Positions 7,696-16,468 of a DNA stretch of 37,606 nt are shown here, piece after piece (the stretch's first letter is position 1; each line of letters starts with the position of its first letter). Below the pieces are notes generated by a model. It was not told the origin of the DNA and ran no database searches. It worked only from the letters and a program-made list of their open reading frames with translations. The stretch spans positions 1 through 37,606 of the forward strand of contig DAOVCZ010000001.1 in assembly GCA_030669775.1 (NCBI GenBank). Direction: 5' to 3'. A program made the translations under genes and the position numbers. This stretch comes from Chloroflexota bacterium (GTDB taxonomy: Bacteria > Chloroflexota > Anaerolineae > Anaerolineales > UBA4823).

Positions 7696-8799
7696 CTATC
7701 GACTTTCGCCTAGCACTAAACTGACAGTTAACTGTTGTTCACCCCTGACCAGAGTAATGGAAACCTCTTCTCCAGGTTCGTGAGTAAATAAAGTATTGAT
7801 ATAAGTGTGGTCCTGGTCAAGGGCAATATCTCCAATTTTGGTGATAATGTCACCTTCCTTAATTCCGCTCACAGCAGCTGGACTTTCAGGGAAAACATCC
7901 GAAATATAAGTTCCCCATTGGACCGGTAAATTGTATGCCCGGGCTACACGTGGGGTGATAGACTGCCAACGGATACCCAAATGCGGTCGGGCGAAATATC
8001 CTTTTTCAAGAATTTGTTCAGCGACAAACCTGGCGGTGTTGATTGGGATCGCAAATCCCAATCCTTCTGCGATAGTGTTGCTGAGCCTGCTGCCGCGTAC
8101 AACAAGGGTATTAATTCCGACCACTTCCCCTGCCAAATTGATTAATGGACCACCGGAGTTTCCCTGGTTTATCGCTGCATCGGTCTGGATCAGATCTTCC
8201 ATTAAAAAGCCATTACCTGTGTCTAACATCCGACCTGTAGCGCTGATCACCCCTACGGTCACAGTGTTTACAAAATCGCCCAATGGCGAACCGATGGTGA
8301 TCACAGTTTCTCCTGGTTTGAGGGTATCGGAATTACCCAAAACTGCCACAGCTGGAAATTCTCCTTGTGCTTGAAGGATCGCCAGATCTGCGTACATATC
8401 TGTACCGACGATATCAGCTGCTAATTCGGTGCCATCAGCACGAACCACTGCTACCCGGGAAGTATCTTCGACGACGTGGTTATTGGTCAAAATATAACCT
8501 TGTGATGAAATAACAAAGCCGCTGCCGCTGATCGGGCGACCGGATACCTCTCCGATCACAGTCACTACGGATGGACCAACTTTCTCAACAGCACGTGTAA
8601 TTGTTGATTCCGTAGTGGTAGAGGGAATATCGATGCTGACCTGTTGAGTAGGACTTGGTAGGATATCAACCGTTTGGGTTGGTTCTGCTGATTGCAGGTA
8701 CGAGATAACAAACACGCCCCCAGCGACGGTGCCGATGAGGGCGGAAATGCCAGCAATGATCCCCAGAATCAAAATGTAAAGAAATGTTCTTGTGGACAT
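7696..8799 (-). CDS. HtrA/Deg-type membrane-anchored serine protease with PDZ domain
   Basis: The protein has 367 residues. An N-terminal membrane anchor (about 5-35) is followed by a Ser/Thr/Pro-rich linker. The trypsin-like domain carries the catalytic triad: His108 in LTNNHVV, Asp138 in YADLAIL, and Ser215 in NQGNSGGPL. One PDZ domain covers about 275-362 (HLGIRW, then VFPESPAAVSGIKEGDII). It should degrade or refold damaged proteins outside the membrane. It is last in a three-protease operon, starting 9 bases after the stop of the zinc protease gene. The 254-base gap to rpmH holds the rpmH promoter and no clear terminator for this gene. Confidence 0.94.
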   Translation of the reverse strand: MSTRTFLYILILGIIAGISALIGTVAGGVFVISYLQSAEPTQTVDILPSPTQQVSIDIPSTTTESTITRAVEKVGPSVVTVIGEVSGRPISGSGFVISSQGYILTNNHVVEDTSRVAVVRADGTELAADIVGTDMYADLAILQAQGEFPAVAVLGNSDTLKPGETVITIGSPLGDFVNTVTVGVISATGRMLDTGNGFLMEDLIQTDAAINQGNSGGPLINLAGEVVGINTLVVRGSRLSNTIAEGLGFAIPINTARFVAEQILEKGYFARPHLGIRWQSITPRVARAYNLPVQWGTYISDVFPESPAAVSGIKEGDIITKIGDIALDQDHTYINTLFTHEPGEEVSITLVRGEQQLTVSLVLGESR

Positions 8800-8808
8800 G
8801 TGCAGAAG

Positions 8809-9507
8809 TTACCGCCGGCGACCTCCCATGCCTCCCACCAGGCTGGTGAAGTACAGGAGCTGCATGATGGATGTCAGTAAAGCAGCGATATAGGTAAGTG
8901 CAGCCGCATTAAGCACTCTGTTTACGCCTTGCTGTTCATCTTGTCCAACTATGATCCCGGATTGTACCAGCAGCTTCTTAGCCCGGGCGGAAGCATTTAG
9001 CTCCACGGGTAATGTGGCCAAGGCGAACAATGCTCCGGCAGCGAAAACGATCACCCCTAACCAGGCCAGGCCAGTCCATTGCATGAAGATTCCTAAAATG
9101 ATGAACAACCAACCGAGAGTCGAACCGATATTCACAGCAGGGATCATGGCAGAACGCAATCGCAGAGGGAAATATCCTTCTTGATCTTGCATCGCATGAC
9201 CGAGCTCATGGGCGGCGATCGCAACGGCAGCGACAGAGCTTGTCTGGTAAACGCCTTGCGACAAGCGCAATACTTTACTGCGAGGGTCATAATGATCGGT
9301 CATTTTGCCGGATACTCCTTCCACCCTCACGTCATAAAGGCCGCCTGCGCGCATTAAGCGTTGAGCAGCTTCTGCCCCGGTTAAGTGACTTCGGTTGCGG
9401 ACCTTGCTCCATTTCTTATAAGTCGAGCTCACAAAATATTGAGCTGCCAGCATCACGAAGAATGCTGGAAGCATGTATACCAAATAATTTACGTCAAAAA
9501 ACAACAT
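8809..9507 (-). CDS. YugP-type membrane zinc metallopeptidase (Zn_peptidase_2)
   Basis: The protein has 232 residues. The zinc-binding motif HELGH (100-104, within AAHELGHAMQDQEGY) is intact and preceded by the family block DHYDPRSKVLRLS. Hydrophobic helices lie at the N-terminus (about 5-25), after the motif (about 123-165) and near the C-terminus (about 205-225), so it is an integral membrane protein with a Gly/Arg tail. The family is conserved in Firmicutes and Chloroflexota but poorly characterised. It sits between ctpA-like (19-base gap) and htrA-like genes, which suggests joint membrane quality control. Confidence 0.92.
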   Translation of the reverse strand: MLFFDVNYLVYMLPAFFVMLAAQYFVSSTYKKWSKVRNRSHLTGAEAAQRLMRAGGLYDVRVEGVSGKMTDHYDPRSKVLRLSQGVYQTSSVAAVAIAAHELGHAMQDQEGYFPLRLRSAMIPAVNIGSTLGWLFIILGIFMQWTGLAWLGVIVFAAGALFALATLPVELNASARAKKLLVQSGIIVGQDEQQGVNRVLNAAALTYIAALLTSIMQLLYFTSLVGGMGGRRR

Positions 9508-9526
9508 TTATCCTCCTTTACCTCAA

Positions 9527-10810
9527 TCAAGGTTTGATCAAGATTTCAATTGCCTTATCGAGCTGAGGATCGAGTTCATTAAGAAAATCTTCTTCGGTAT
9601 ATTCGACTTCGATATCAGGTTCTACACCTGACTCGTGGATCGTGCGACCTTTGGGTGTGAGCCAGCGAGCGATGGTCACTCTGACCAAACCCTGATCATC
9701 AACCAATGGGATCCAATTTTGAACGGAACCCTTCCCGAAGGAAACCATACCTACCAGTGTGCCTCTTTCATAATCTTGGATCGCTCCAGCGACGATTTCA
9801 GAACCCGAGGCTGAGCCCTCATTGATCAGCACGACCAGTGGGATATCGGTTGCCAGACCACCTTTAACAGCTTCGAAGGAATCGCGGCTTCCATCCCCAT
9901 ATTCCTGGTACATTATGACGCCATCACCTATGAATTGGGAGGTGATCTCAACAGCGGTGTCTCTCTCACCACCGGGATTATTACGCAGATCGAGAATCAT
10001 CCCAACTGGTTCCTGGTCCATTAGGTCTTCTAGAGCTGCGGCAAATTCTTCGGTTGCATTGCCGCTGAAGCTAAATAATTTGATATAGGCGATGTCTCCA
10101 TCCAGCACTTCATACTCGACAGCAGGTATCACGATGCGGGCACGCTCTAATGTAACATCAAAAGGCTCAGGCTCTCCCTCTCTAAAAATCGTTAGCGTGA
10201 GCGAGGTTCCCGCCGGACCCAGCACCTTGCGAATAACCAGGCTGCCATCAATTCCGGTCATGTCCTCACCATCAATAGCAATAATCTGGTCCCCAGGTCG
10301 GAGCCCAGCTTTTTCAGCCGGGGAGTCGGGCATCGGGCTGACAATCGTTAGGTATTCACCCGTTCCATCTACCCAGGCACCGATCCCTTCATAACTGCCT
10401 TCAATGGGCATATTCGCTTGGCGGTATTGGTCAGGATCCATATAAGATGAGTGCTGATCACCTAAGGACTTCATCATGCCTTTGATGGCGCCCTGCATCA
10501 TCAATTCATCCTTCACGGGTTGGTCGATATATAAATCGTGGACCAAATCCCAACTCTGCCAGAATGGTTCAAAGAGCTGCTCGAGATCAGCAGGCGTGCT
10601 GGTCTCTTGAGGAGATGTGGTTTCCAAAATACCTTCTACAGTTTCCTGGAGGACTGTTGATGCGGTAGAGACCGCAGAAGAGGGGGAAACGACCGGGGTT
10701 TCATCTTCAGAAATCCCACCACCGAGAAACATACCAATAGAAAACGAACCTACCACTAATAGCAGAATAATGGCAGCCGCGCCACCGAACAGCAAGATTT
10801 TTTTACTCAT
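9527..10810 (-). CDS. C-terminal processing peptidase, S41 family (CtpA) with PDZ domain
   Basis: The protein has 427 residues. An N-terminal membrane anchor covers about 5-30, with a low-complexity Ser/Thr/Glu linker after it. A PDZ domain lies at about 135-215 (GIGAWVDGTGEY, then SPAEKAGLRPGDQIIAIDGEDM). The S41 core has ILDLRNNPGG and the serine-lysine dyad Ser335 (GSASGSE) and Lys360 (SFGKGSVQ), 25 residues apart as in characterised CtpA enzymes. It cleaves exported proteins near their C-termini. A strong AGGAGA ribosome-binding site lies a few bases before the ATG. It is probably the first gene of the protease operon, 85 bases after the CoA-transferase gene. Confidence 0.95.
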   Translation of the reverse strand: MSKKILLFGGAAAIILLLVVGSFSIGMFLGGGISEDETPVVSPSSAVSTASTVLQETVEGILETTSPQETSTPADLEQLFEPFWQSWDLVHDLYIDQPVKDELMMQGAIKGMMKSLGDQHSSYMDPDQYRQANMPIEGSYEGIGAWVDGTGEYLTIVSPMPDSPAEKAGLRPGDQIIAIDGEDMTGIDGSLVIRKVLGPAGTSLTLTIFREGEPEPFDVTLERARIVIPAVEYEVLDGDIAYIKLFSFSGNATEEFAAALEDLMDQEPVGMILDLRNNPGGERDTAVEITSQFIGDGVIMYQEYGDGSRDSFEAVKGGLATDIPLVVLINEGSASGSEIVAGAIQDYERGTLVGMVSFGKGSVQNWIPLVDDQGLVRVTIARWLTPKGRTIHESGVEPDIEVEYTEEDFLNELDPQLDKAIEILIKP

Positions 10811-10895
10811 ACTTTCTCCTGAAATCTTAAAACCGAATTCAGCTTAGATTACCATACAATAATTAGAACAAAATAAGATCGTGGCAAGTGATTGA

Positions 10896-11696
10896 TCAGA
10901 ATTTCAAGAACCCGGGAAGATATGCGGCGAAAGAGATCGGATCGCTGACCTGCTCGACATACTCCAGCAAAGCTTCTCCATCGATCTGGTAAAGGGGATG
11001 ACAGGAAGTCGGCAAGGCACCATTTTTGGCCTGAACGACGGTATCGATAAATTGGGTAATCAGGTCAGCACGTTCTAGCTGCGGGACGATTTCTTCGGTG
11101 GTGAGGATCACTTTATCCGCTGCCAGGGTCAGCTCTTCGTCGACCCCTTTATTGTTCCCGATAATCGCGTTTCCTTCCCGGTCCGCTTTAATGGCATGGA
11201 TTACAGCTACATCTGGTTTGATGGCCGGGAAAGCCATTAGCTTCTCTTCTGTATAGGGATCGGTGATGGTACGTACATCGGGTCTCAGTTGGGGGAGATC
11301 CGTGCCAATCCATGCTCTGGCAGGCATGAATCCGATCCCGGCCAGAGTTGCACGCAGCCCGAGTGCCAGGCTGGCCTCGGTTTCTTCGATCACCTCGATT
11401 TCCCCCCGGTTCGCATAGTAGGTAAACATTGGCGCTAGACCAAAAATTTCCAGTCCAAAGTAGCAGGTCCGGACTCGGCTGACCATCCCAGCTCCAACCA
11501 GTAAATCACTTTCCAATCCAGCAGTAAAATTGACCAATGTCAGGTCTTTAGGCTCTCCAGTTTCTTGGTAGTGGTTAATCAATGCCCGTACAAAAGTTAT
11601 CGGTCGCCTGTAGTTTGTCATCCCACCTAAGGCTAGTTTTCCCCCAGATGGTACCAATTTGACGGCTTCCCTAAAAGTTGATCTCTTATCAATCAT
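10896..11696 (-). CDS. CoA-transferase family I alpha-type subunit (GctA/IpdA-like)
   Basis: The protein has 266 residues. The start has the family I alpha-subunit pattern SGGKLALGGMTNYRRP. The centre contains ESDLLVGAGMVSRVRTCYFGLEIFGLAP and the end DEELTLAADKVILTTEEIV. These enzymes move CoA between carboxylic acids (glutaconate, 3-oxoacids or steroid-ring intermediates) as alpha-beta complexes, with the catalytic glutamate normally in the beta subunit. No beta subunit gene is adjacent: ctpA follows and a small membrane protein gene precedes by six bases. It either pairs with a distant beta subunit or acts differently. The fold call is firm; the substrate is unknown. Confidence 0.86.
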   Translation of the reverse strand: MIDKRSTFREAVKLVPSGGKLALGGMTNYRRPITFVRALINHYQETGEPKDLTLVNFTAGLESDLLVGAGMVSRVRTCYFGLEIFGLAPMFTYYANRGEIEVIEETEASLALGLRATLAGIGFMPARAWIGTDLPQLRPDVRTITDPYTEEKLMAFPAIKPDVAVIHAIKADREGNAIIGNNKGVDEELTLAADKVILTTEEIVPQLERADLITQFIDTVVQAKNGALPTSCHPLYQIDGEALLEYVEQVSDPISFAAYLPGFLKF

Positions 11697-11702
11697 TTTG
11701 GC

Positions 11703-11966
11703 TCACAATTCTTCCCGATTCGTTTGATCATCCACTGCTTCTGGCTCCTGTTTGTCAGACTGGAGATCTGATACCAGATTTGCGAGCTCTTTAAGAGCCT
11801 CGTCTTCATCTTTCCAGGGGTTGCGCGCCCGCCTGGCTGCTTTACGCATCAGATCGATCGTTGTGACTTCGTTTCCCCGCCGTAGGGAAAGAAAGATCAT
11901 AACGTTGATGGCAATCACCACAGCCACTGTCAAACATACGACAAGAAATGCTCTATCGAGGTCCAT
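11703..11966 (-). CDS. Small single-pass membrane protein of unknown function
   Basis: The protein has 87 residues. A membrane helix covers about 7-28 (FLVVCLTVAVVIAINVMIFL), then a basic stretch (KAARRARNPW) that by the positive-inside rule would put the rest in the cytoplasm, then an acidic tail rich in E, D and Q. I recognise no family. A GGAG ribosome-binding site lies before the ATG. It sits between the HAD gene (36-base gap) and the CoA-transferase gene (6-base gap), so all three are likely cotranscribed. It could be a small membrane adaptor; nothing in the sequence fixes a role. Confidence 0.65.
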   Translation of the reverse strand: MDLDRAFLVVCLTVAVVIAINVMIFLSLRRGNEVTTIDLMRKAARRARNPWKDEDEALKELANLVSDLQSDKQEPEAVDDQTNREEL

Positions 11967-12002
11967 ACGAACTTGCTCCGCAGATCGGGTATTCTAAGTG
12001 GA

Positions 12003-12662
12003 TTATCCCGGGTGAGAGTTGATCCACCATAATTGAGGGAAAACCTGGGGAAGATCATCCAATTTCTTTACCGAATAATCTGCTCCAGGTTGGGTTTCAT
12101 TAGTACCAACCAGCACCGTGGTGAAACCAGCCGCCTGCGCCGGTTTCAGATTGCGTAGTGAATCATCGAATAAGACACAATTTGCAGGATCTGTTTCATC
12201 GGTAAATGCTAAGGCACGTTGGTAAGCTTGGGGCTCTGGTTTACATAAAAAGCCTAAAGCGCGTACATCGATGATGCCATCAAAGCAATCTTCCAATCCA
12301 AGGATGCCAAGTACTCGCATTGCATGGTTAGAGTCAGCGTTGGTGAAGATCCATTTTCGCTGCGGTAAACTGACCAACAAATCATGAAGCTGGACATCGG
12401 GGGAGATATATTCTTCTAGGGGCAGATCGTGGACATAAGCCAAGTATTCTTCCGTATCCACCGAGTGGTTAATTTGGAGACCCCGCAGGGTAGTGCCATA
12501 GGTCTCGAAATACGATCGGCGTATTTCTTGTATTTCATCTGGTGGGAATCCGAGTGGATCGCGCAGGTAATCTGTCATGCGACCACGGATAGCTTCCCAT
12601 AGGCCATTGGAATTTGAGTAGAGCGTGTCATCTAAATCGAAGAATAAAACAGACCAATTCAT
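12003..12662 (-). CDS. HAD-superfamily hydrolase, pyrimidine 5'-nucleotidase type
   Basis: The protein has 219 residues. HAD motif I is FFDLDDTLY (nucleophile Asp9, acid/base Asp11), motif II is WIFTNADSNHA, a lysine lies in FLCKPEPQAY (motif III), and motif IV is CVLFDDSLRNL. The opening FFDLDDTLYSNSNGLW resembles the Sdt1/pyrimidine 5'-nucleotidase subgroup, which dephosphorylates UMP and CMP; the substrate is inferred from similarity only. A TATAAT box ends six bases before the ATG, implying a leaderless mRNA. It diverges from mutL across 113 bases. Confidence 0.85.
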   Translation of the reverse strand: MNWSVLFFDLDDTLYSNSNGLWEAIRGRMTDYLRDPLGFPPDEIQEIRRSYFETYGTTLRGLQINHSVDTEEYLAYVHDLPLEEYISPDVQLHDLLVSLPQRKWIFTNADSNHAMRVLGILGLEDCFDGIIDVRALGFLCKPEPQAYQRALAFTDETDPANCVLFDDSLRNLKPAQAAGFTTVLVGTNETQPGADYSVKKLDDLPQVFPQLWWINSHPG

Positions 12663-12668
12663 CAGCTT

Positions 12669-12674
12669 ATTATA
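12669..12674 (-). promoter_or_regulatory. -10 box of the HAD gene (leaderless layout)
   Basis: A perfect TATAAT on the minus strand is separated by six bases from the ATG at 12662, so the transcript would start at or within a base or two of the start codon. No clear -35 hexamer is seen. No Shine-Dalgarno sequence fits in the six-base gap, consistent with leaderless translation. Confidence 0.55.
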
Positions 12675-12760
12675 AGGGATACAGGACCCGCGGTTGGGGT
12701 TACACAGGTGAAAATATTCTAAAGAATGGAATTGGACTGAAATTGGTAATGGCCCTCACC

Positions 12761-12769
12761 TGATATAAT
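12761..12769 (+). promoter_or_regulatory. Extended -10 promoter of mutL (leaderless layout)
   Basis: TGATATAAT is a perfect extended -10 (TG, one base, TATAAT). Six bases separate it from the mutL ATG at 12776. An extended -10 reduces the need for a -35 box, and none is clear. The divergent HAD gene has the same arrangement on the other strand. Confidence 0.6.
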
Positions 12770-12775
12770 TTCCGC

Positions 12776-14497
12776 ATGTCCATCCGCATACTGCCTCCGG
12801 AAGTGGCTTCCCAAATCGCAGCCGGTGAAGTAGTTGAACGCCCTGCTTCAGTGGTCAAAGAGCTGGTGGAGAATTCCCTGGATGCAGGTGCCGATCAAAT
12901 TTCGATCATTATCAAAGATGCCGGACGGGGATTAATTGAGGTGTCAGATGATGGATTTGGCATTCCAGCAGATGAACTCCCGCTAACGGTTTCCAGACAT
13001 GCGACCAGCAAGTTATCCACAGCTGAGGATCTCTTCCATATTGCTACCCTAGGATTCCGGGGGGAGGCGCTCACTTCGATTGGTTCGGTTTCTCATCTCA
13101 CGATTACCTCGCACGCTACAGAATCCGATTTAGGAGCACGCTTACAGGTGGAAGGTGGGCATTTTTCAGCTGTAGAACCGGTTGGAGCACCGGTCGGCAC
13201 GGAAGTAAAGGTCGCAGATTTATTCTTCAACGTACCTGCCAGGCTAAAATTCCTCAAGAAGGATGTTACTGAACGCCGCCATATCGAAGACTTTGTCACT
13301 CGCTACGCCCTTGCCTATCCAAATGTTCGCTTTCAACTCCGGCAGGAAGATCGCCTGACTGTCCAAACGAGTGGGAATGGTGATCGGAGAGAAGTGCTCG
13401 CCTCGCTGTACGGTGTGGAAATGGCTCAACAAATGCTCGAAGTTTTGGCGGAATATGAGCAATTAAAGATCACTGGTTTCACCAGCGCAATATCTCTCAC
13501 CCGTTCGAACAGGCGTGAGATAACTCTATTCATCAATGGACGCTGGATTCAAGATACAGCTCTGGTCACAGCAGTGGTCCGGGCCTACCATACATTCCTG
13601 ATGGTCGGTCGTTACCCGCAATCAGTTTTATTTCTGGCATTGCCGCCTGAGATGGTGGATGTCAATGTCCATCCGACCAAAGCAGCGGTCCGTTTTCGTG
13701 AGCGGGATCGGGTTTTCAGCGGTGTACAGCGTGCTGTCAGGCGTGCCTTACTGGCTCACACACCTGTTCCAGGGATTGGGGCAGAATCCTTTGAAATGTC
13801 GGGTAATGATCTGGGTTTTGAGCGGGGAGATCTAACCTGGTCTGGTGTTGATTTAACCCACCAGCAAGGTGAGCTGACCTGGCAGCCCAAAAAGGAAGAA
13901 CCGGATGGATCTAGAGTTCCGTTGCTGAGGCTTGTTGGTCAAGTTGCAGCAACCTATCTGGTGGCGGAAGGTCCGGATGGGCTTTACCTGGTTGACCAAC
14001 ACGCTGCACATGAGCGAGTCTTGTTTGAGCGTTACCTTGAGCAGCGCCAGACCTCTATCCCGTCGCAATCATTGTTAGAACCAGCGGCAGTTGAGTTCTC
14101 AGCAGCGGAAGCCAGATTGATTTCAGATCAGCTGCCGTTATTGGGACAATTAGGCTTCCAGGTTGAATCCTTCGGGCTAAATACATTTCTGGTACGCGCA
14201 GTACCTCATATTTTGTCTGGGATCGATCCAGGTGCGGCATTACGTGTTTTGGTTGAAGATTTTGAGGAAGACGAGACACCATTGCAATCCGAGCAGGAGG
14301 CTAAGATCATCGCCAGGATCTGTAAGCGCGCCGCAGTCAAGGGGGGACAGGCTCTTTCAGTGGAGGAACAGCGTACCCTCTTGGACGATCTCGAAGGCTG
14401 CCAATCACCGCGCACATGCCCTCACGGAAGACCGACCATGATCCATTTATCAGTAGATTTACTTGAACGCCAGTTTGGGAGGCGAGGCGCGCGTTAG
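12776..14497 (+). CDS. mutL: DNA mismatch repair protein MutL
   Basis: The protein has 573 residues. The GHKL ATPase domain has IAAGEVVERPASVVKELVENSLDAG (start of motif I), DDGFGIP, and ATSKL followed by TLGFRGEAL. The transducer domain includes FINGRWIQD and DVNVHPTKAAVRF. A variable linker (about 330-380) carries the short repeated phrase GDLTW/GELTW. The C-terminal domain has the endonuclease motif DQHAAHERVLFE starting near residue 407 and the metal-site motif CPHGRP near the end. It is therefore a nicking MutL of organisms without MutH. mutS is not nearby. Its TAG stop overlaps the TAA of the convergent histidine kinase gene. Confidence 0.97.
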   Translation: MSIRILPPEVASQIAAGEVVERPASVVKELVENSLDAGADQISIIIKDAGRGLIEVSDDGFGIPADELPLTVSRHATSKLSTAEDLFHIATLGFRGEALTSIGSVSHLTITSHATESDLGARLQVEGGHFSAVEPVGAPVGTEVKVADLFFNVPARLKFLKKDVTERRHIEDFVTRYALAYPNVRFQLRQEDRLTVQTSGNGDRREVLASLYGVEMAQQMLEVLAEYEQLKITGFTSAISLTRSNRREITLFINGRWIQDTALVTAVVRAYHTFLMVGRYPQSVLFLALPPEMVDVNVHPTKAAVRFRERDRVFSGVQRAVRRALLAHTPVPGIGAESFEMSGNDLGFERGDLTWSGVDLTHQQGELTWQPKKEEPDGSRVPLLRLVGQVAATYLVAEGPDGLYLVDQHAAHERVLFERYLEQRQTSIPSQSLLEPAAVEFSAAEARLISDQLPLLGQLGFQVESFGLNTFLVRAVPHILSGIDPGAALRVLVEDFEEDETPLQSEQEAKIIARICKRAAVKGGQALSVEEQRTLLDDLEGCQSPRTCPHGRPTMIHLSVDLLERQFGRRGAR

Positions 14498-15693
14498 CTT
14501 TTTTTCAAAGGCAGGTGGACAGAGAAGGTTGTTCCAATACCCACTTCGCTTTGCACTTCAATGCGCCCATTGTGGGCTTCGACAATCTGCTTGCAGATAG
14601 CCAATCCTAGACCCGTACCTTGGACAGAGTTCTCGGTCGCCTGTGATCGGTAGAATTTGTCAAATAAGTGGGTGATATCTGCCTGCCTGATTCCCGACCC
14701 GGTATCATTCACCGAGATAACCAATTCGTTAGGATGGCTGTGTCCTGAGACAGTGATTGTTCCTGAAGGCTTGTTGTAATTAACTGCGTTGCTGATCAGG
14801 TTGAGAACAACTTGCTTGATCTTGTCTTGATCCCCCTTGATCTCAGGTAGTTCGTTCGGTATATATAAGTTCAAGCGCAGGTTTTTTTCTGCCGCTTTAT
14901 TTTGCATGAGTCCAACACATTCCTGCAACAACGCGCCTGGATCGAAAACTTCCGAGTTGAAGGGAATTCTCCCTGATTCAAGACGGGCGAGATCGAGAAA
15001 AGAGGTGGTCATATCGATCAAACGTGTAGTCTCATTGTCGATGATCTCAACTACTTTTCGCATTTGTTCTTCACTGACATCCTTACGAAGAAGAAGGTGG
15101 GAAGCGGTTCTCAGCGAGGCTAATGGGGTGCGCAGTTCGTGGACCATCTCGGCGATCAAGTCTGATTGTTGGAAGAGTCGCGCATTCTCGATTGCCACAG
15201 CAGCCTGAGATCCCAGATCCATCAGGATTTCCTGATCATCCTGGGTGAATTGACCACTGAGCTTATTGATCGCTTCCAGGGCACCGATGACTTTATCTTT
15301 GGCGATCAACGGGATACCAAGCAAAGAGTTCGTGGTGACATGAGTCGCCTTTCCTACCTGGGCGAAATGGCGGGGATCATTCTGGGTGTCATCGATGATA
15401 ATCGGTTGACCGTTGGTGATGATCCAACCGGCGATACTATCTTCCACCGGGACGATGAGACCTTGCATCAGTGGTTCATCGAGATTGGTGGCGGATTCAA
15501 AGTAAAGCTGCCCCTGACTTTCGTCATAGAGCAATATCGAAGCTGCCTCTGAACCGCTTACGTGAGCCGCAGCTTCAGTGATGCGATCCAAGAGGATATC
15601 TAAATCAACCGTTGAGGCGAGATTACGCGAGATCTCAGCCAGCCTGCGGTAGCGTTCAAGTAATGAAATTTGAGCCTGTTCAGTCATCGACAA
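14494..15693 (-). CDS. Soluble GAF-domain sensor histidine kinase
   Basis: The protein has 399 residues and no membrane segment, so it should sense a cytoplasmic signal. A GAF domain covers about 25-172. The HisKA domain has the phosphorylated His185 in EMVHELRTPLASL. The ATPase domain has the N box (NLISNAVNYN, about 298-307), the DTGSGI box and GTGLGLAI. It autophosphorylates and passes phosphate to a receiver aspartate. The natural partner is the receiver domain of the CpaE-like protein two genes upstream. Its start overlaps the sirtuin gene by 14 bases; another ATG lies two codons in. Its stop overlaps the mutL stop (shared TTAG). Confidence 0.94.
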   Translation of the reverse strand: MSMTEQAQISLLERYRRLAEISRNLASTVDLDILLDRITEAAAHVSGSEAASILLYDESQGQLYFESATNLDEPLMQGLIVPVEDSIAGWIITNGQPIIIDDTQNDPRHFAQVGKATHVTTNSLLGIPLIAKDKVIGALEAINKLSGQFTQDDQEILMDLGSQAAVAIENARLFQQSDLIAEMVHELRTPLASLRTASHLLLRKDVSEEQMRKVVEIIDNETTRLIDMTTSFLDLARLESGRIPFNSEVFDPGALLQECVGLMQNKAAEKNLRLNLYIPNELPEIKGDQDKIKQVVLNLISNAVNYNKPSGTITVSGHSHPNELVISVNDTGSGIRQADITHLFDKFYRSQATENSVQGTGLGLAICKQIVEAHNGRIEVQSEVGIGTTFSVHLPLKKS

Positions 15694-16468
15694 CCAGTTC
15701 GGAAATCAGGGGGAGAACATCGGCCACATCAGCATGGATCAGCACCTCAGCACGAGGATCGAGGTAGGTAGAACTCTGGTTGATGATGATCAGCTTGGCA
15801 TGGTTCTCAAGAGCCTTCAGGGGCAAGGTCGCAACCGGGGTTACTTCCAGCGATGATCCAGCCACGAGAATGATGCTGCATTCGTTGCAGGCTTTCTGAG
15901 CTTTGAGCCAGGTCTGTTTTGGAAGTTGTTCTTCGAAGAGGATTACGTCTGGTTTCAAGATTTGCCCACAATCAGAGCAGCGTGGAGGCTCACTGTTGTG
16001 TATGTAGCTGGAAATAAAGTTCTCGGCGGGAAAGGTTTGGTAGCATCCGATACAGGTGAGAGATTCAAGGGTTCCATGTACCTCCAGCACCTGTTTGGAT
16101 CCTGCACGTTGATGAAGACCATCAATATTTTGAGTAATTATTGTGTGGAGGTAGCCGGCTTTTTCAAGGATGGCAAGAGCGTGGTGAGCTGGATTGGGTA
16201 AAGCCAATAGAATCTTCTGAGCCAAGGGGTGGAACCAGGCGAGAAATTTCTCTGGCTGGTAGCGGAATGCGCTGAGCGAAGCCACTTCCATTGGATTGTA
16301 ACGGGACCAAAGTCCACTTCCTGGAGAGCGGAAATCTGGGATTCCAGATGGTGTTGATATCCCGGCGCCGGTTAAAACGACTCCGTTGTCTGCAGAACGG
16401 ATCAAACGAGCAGCAGCCTCAATAGCATGGCGGATATCGCTGGATAGGTTACCTTGATCTGGATTCAT
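15680..16468 (-). CDS. NAD-dependent protein deacylase, sirtuin (Sir2/CobB family)
   Basis: The protein has 262 residues. NAD-binding motifs GAGIS (34-38) with SGIPDFRSPGSGLW, and TQNIDGLH (112-119), are intact. Catalytic His131 sits in LEVHGTLES. Four zinc cysteines are present (C139, C142, C164, C167). GSSLEVTPVA and IIINQSST complete the Rossmann fold. Sirtuins remove acetyl or other acyl groups from lysines using NAD+. The gene overlaps the upstream receiver-CpaE gene by four bases and the downstream kinase gene by 14, so the three are a tight operon, an unusual place for a sirtuin. Confidence 0.95.
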   Translation of the reverse strand: MNPDQGNLSSDIRHAIEAAARLIRSADNGVVLTGAGISTPSGIPDFRSPGSGLWSRYNPMEVASLSAFRYQPEKFLAWFHPLAQKILLALPNPAHHALAILEKAGYLHTIITQNIDGLHQRAGSKQVLEVHGTLESLTCIGCYQTFPAENFISSYIHNSEPPRCSDCGQILKPDVILFEEQLPKQTWLKAQKACNECSIILVAGSSLEVTPVATLPLKALENHAKLIIINQSSTYLDPRAEVLIHADVADVLPLISELVVDD

